From positions 3,186,299 to 3,250,298 of the forward strand of contig JABYQN010000004.1 in assembly GCA_022606135.1 (NCBI GenBank): a stretch of 64,000 bases of DNA, written 5' to 3'. Both the position numbers and the translations under genes were made by a program. Source of the DNA: Fomes fomentarius (lineage: Eukaryota; Basidiomycota; Agaricomycetes; Polyporales; Polyporaceae). Position 1 is the first letter of the stretch, and the number at the start of each line of letters is the position of its first letter. This document shows, piece by piece, positions 62,580-64,000 of the stretch. The notes beneath the pieces are model-generated. The model saw only the letters and a program-made list of their open reading frames with translations. It had not been told where the DNA came from and searched no databases.

Positions 62580-62963
62580 GAGTGCACTGTTAAGTGCATG
62601 TGAGGTGTCTGCAGAGAGCGTACTCTCTGTGGCGGCTTACACTTGGCTTCTGCTGAGTGCACTGTTAAGTGCATGTGAGGTGTCCATGGAGGGCGTACCC
62701 TCCATGGCGGCTTGCACTCAGCTGTGGGTCGCTGAGTGCACTGTTAAGTGCATGCAAGGTGTCCGTGAAGGGCGTACCCTTCATGGCGGCTTGCACTTGG
62801 CTGTGGGTTGCTGAGTGCACTGTTAAGTGCATGTGAGGTGTCCATGGAGGGCGTACCCTCCATGGCGGCTTGCACTCAGCTGTGGGTCGCTGAGTGCACT
62901 GTTAAGTGCATGCAAGGTGTCTGTGAAGGGCGTACCCTTCATGGCGGCTTACACTCAGCTGTG
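62580..62963 (+). repeat. Five 79-bp subtelomeric repeats, each with two hairpins
   Basis: Units begin GAGTGCACTG at 62,580, 62,655, 62,734, 62,813 and 62,892 (spacing 75, 79, 79, 79). Each has a first hairpin TGCACT/AGTGCA around GTTA, then a second with ten-base arms around CGTA. Second-hairpin arms: 62,609-62,618 with 62,623-62,632; 62,684-62,693 with 62,698-62,707; 62,763-62,772 with 62,777-62,786; 62,842-62,851 with 62,856-62,865; 62,921-62,930 with 62,935-62,944. The arms differ between units but stay paired. Two forms (ATGGAGGG and GTGAAGGG) alternate in units 2-5. Confidence 0.9.
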
Positions 62964-63240
62964 GGTGGGCTTTGACAGGGGTGAGGGCCACGCCGTCCCT
63001 CTGGGACGGATAGCGTCTTGCCATACCTATCTCGGTCTCAGGACCGTTGGTTTGTGCAAGGCTTGCCCGCACCTCTGTTGCCCTATGAGAGGGCCGTTGA
63101 CCTCTGTTGATGCGTAAGAGGCCACTGCTGCGATGCCATCCCCCGTTGACCCGTTGCGTACTTCGGAGACCACCCGTTGTGTGGACTAGGGATGGTTGCA
63201 GTGGTGGTCCGCACCAGAGGTCCCTTTTGGCGTTGTTTTA
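62964..63240 (+). repeat. Structured subtelomeric module, copy 1
   Basis: About 275 bases, repeated 460 bases downstream (63,424). Helices seen: CCGTCCC (62,993-62,999) with GGGACGG (63,003-63,009); CGGTC (63,033-63,037) with GACCG (63,042-63,046); CCACTGC (63,122-63,128) with GCAGTGG (63,198-63,204); CCATCCC (63,136-63,142) with GGGATGG (63,189-63,195), the last two nested. No protein-coding signal. Confidence 0.7.
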
Positions 63241-63273
63241 TGCACTGTGGTGCAGATTTGGGGGGTTTGTAGT

Positions 63274-63423
63274 CAAGTGCACTGTAGTGCATGCAGGGTG
63301 TCCATGGAGGGCGTACCCTTCATGGCGGCTTGCACTTGGCTGTGGGTTGCTGATTGCACTGTTAAGTGTATGCGAGGTGTCCATGGAGGGTGTACCCTCT
63401 ATGGTGGCTAGCACTCAGCCGTA
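63274..63423 (+). repeat. Two further 79-bp repeats (units 6 and 7)
   Basis: Between the two structured modules. Unit 6 begins near 63,274 and has second-hairpin arms at 63,302-63,311 and 63,316-63,325. Unit 7 begins near 63,353 with arms at 63,381-63,390 and 63,395-63,404, and loop TGTA. Unit 6 has a shortened first loop (GT); unit 7 has a G.T pair in the first stem. Both second stems keep all ten pairs if G.U is allowed on the plus strand. Confidence 0.85.
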
Positions 63424-63695
63424 GGTGGGCTGTGACAGGGGTGAGGGCCACGCCGTCCTGCTGGGACGGATAGTGTTTTGCCATTCCTATCTTGGTCTCA
63501 GGACCATTGGTTTGTGCAAAACTTGCCCGCATCCCTGTTGCCCTTTGCCAGGGGGTGTTGACCTCTGTTGATGCGTAAGAGGCCACTGCTGCAATACCAT
63601 CCCCCGTTGACCCGTTGCGTACTTCGGAGACCACCCGTTGTGTGGACTTGGGATGGCAGCAGTGGTGGTCGGCACCAGGGGTCTCTGTTTGTGCT
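63424..63695 (+). repeat. Structured subtelomeric module, copy 2
   Basis: Diverged copy of 62,964-63,240. Equivalent helices: CCGTCCT (63,453-63,459) with GGGACGG (63,463-63,469), closing with T.G; TGGTC (63,493-63,497) with GACCA (63,502-63,506), where both partners changed relative to copy 1; CCACTGCTG (63,583-63,591) with CAGCAGTGG (63,657-63,665); CCATCCC (63,597-63,603) with GGGATGG (63,650-63,656). Confidence 0.7.
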
Positions 63696-63874
63696 GTTGA
63701 TGGTGAGATGCACTGTCTATGGGAGGTGATGGTGAGTGGGTGTGTGTTGGGAGTGTTGGGCATGTTGTGGAGTGGGGTGTCAAGGGTGTAGAAGGTGTTC
63801 ATGGAGAGGATATGTAGATTGAGTAATGGGGTTAAGGGAGGGGGGTTTAGTGGAGGGAGGGAGGTAAGCTATGG
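63696..63874. other. G-rich junction to the telomere
   Basis: GT-rich on the plus strand (phrases GGTGATGG, GTGGGTGTG, GGGAGTGTTGGG, GGGAGGGAGG). No gene. Such strand-biased DNA is usual just inside telomeres. Confidence 0.6.
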
Positions 63875-64000
63875 GTTAGGGTTAGGGTTAGGGTTAGGGT
63901 TAGGGTTAGGGTTAGGGTTAGGGTTAGGGTTAGGGTTAGGGTTAGGGTTAGGGTTAGGGTTAGGGTTAGGGTTAGGGTTAGGTTAGGGTTAGGTTAGGGT
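63875..64000 (+). repeat. Telomere, (TTAGGG)n
   Basis: About 21 copies of TTAGGG to the end of the window, G-rich strand running outward as expected for a right chromosome end. The last 30 bases contain two TTAGG units (one G short), which may be real telomerase variation or read error. Confidence 0.99.

Noticed and set aside
62580..63430. Regularly spaced repeats resembling a CRISPR array
   Set aside because: The repeat unit varies and has no unique spacers, the genome is eukaryotic, and there are no cas genes. It is a subtelomeric tandem repeat.
63795..63986. Open frame with a long Gly-Leu repeat
   Set aside because: It is only the translation of TTAGGG repeats at the telomere.

Overview
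The window is the right-hand end of a fungal chromosome. It finishes in 126 bases of (TTAGGG)n running outward. Introns are about 48-90 bases with GT..AG ends, coding regions are GC-rich with a C/G-ending codon preference, and recognisable proteins (an F-box family opening with a RLPIEICEHVID-type motif, a basidiomycete-type sugar porter, a MUB1/SamB protein, an OrsD-RecQ telomere-linked helicase) point to an agaricomycete, probably a polypore. The species cannot be named from sequence alone.

Layout. (1) About 1-37,350: a tandem array of five diverged units (A-E). Each unit ends with a four-exon F-box gene, and all five F-box genes are open. Each also carries a dead or truncated copy of a major-facilitator (MFS) drug-transporter gene. 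Units A-D carry a further stretch of unassigned sequence with conserved splice-like signals. A broken copy of a sugar-transporter gene lies between units D and E. (2) 38,486-38,557: a tRNA-Glu(CUC) on the minus strand. (3) 39,838-41,061: a class I methyltransferase gene with one in-frame stop. (4) 42,458-44,260: an intact MFS sugar transporter on the minus strand, the paralogue of the broken copy in the array. (5) 48,216-51,546: a MUB1/SamB-like MYND-finger protein. (6) 52,126-52,640: mitochondrial HSP10 (GroES). (7) About 53,100-54,640: an unrecognised, possibly spliced coding stretch. (8) 54,640-64,000: the subtelomere. It holds palindrome-bearing non-coding DNA, a GGCGCC-rich minisatellite, one intact ten-exon telomere-linked OrsD-RecQ helicase gene transcribed toward the telomere, three 199-bp tandem repeats, seven 79-bp repeats with two intercalated copies of a structured module, and the telomere.

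The core genes (tRNA, MUB1, HSP10, sugar porter) are ordinary housekeeping genes and do not form a pathway. The accessory story is at the two flanks. On the left is a birth-and-death F-box array with a recent gene-conversion tract. On the right is a subtelomere whose 79-bp repeats vary only in ways that keep a hairpin paired, including G.U pairs on one strand only. That pattern suggests a structured RNA transcribed toward the telomere and is the most interesting signal in the window.
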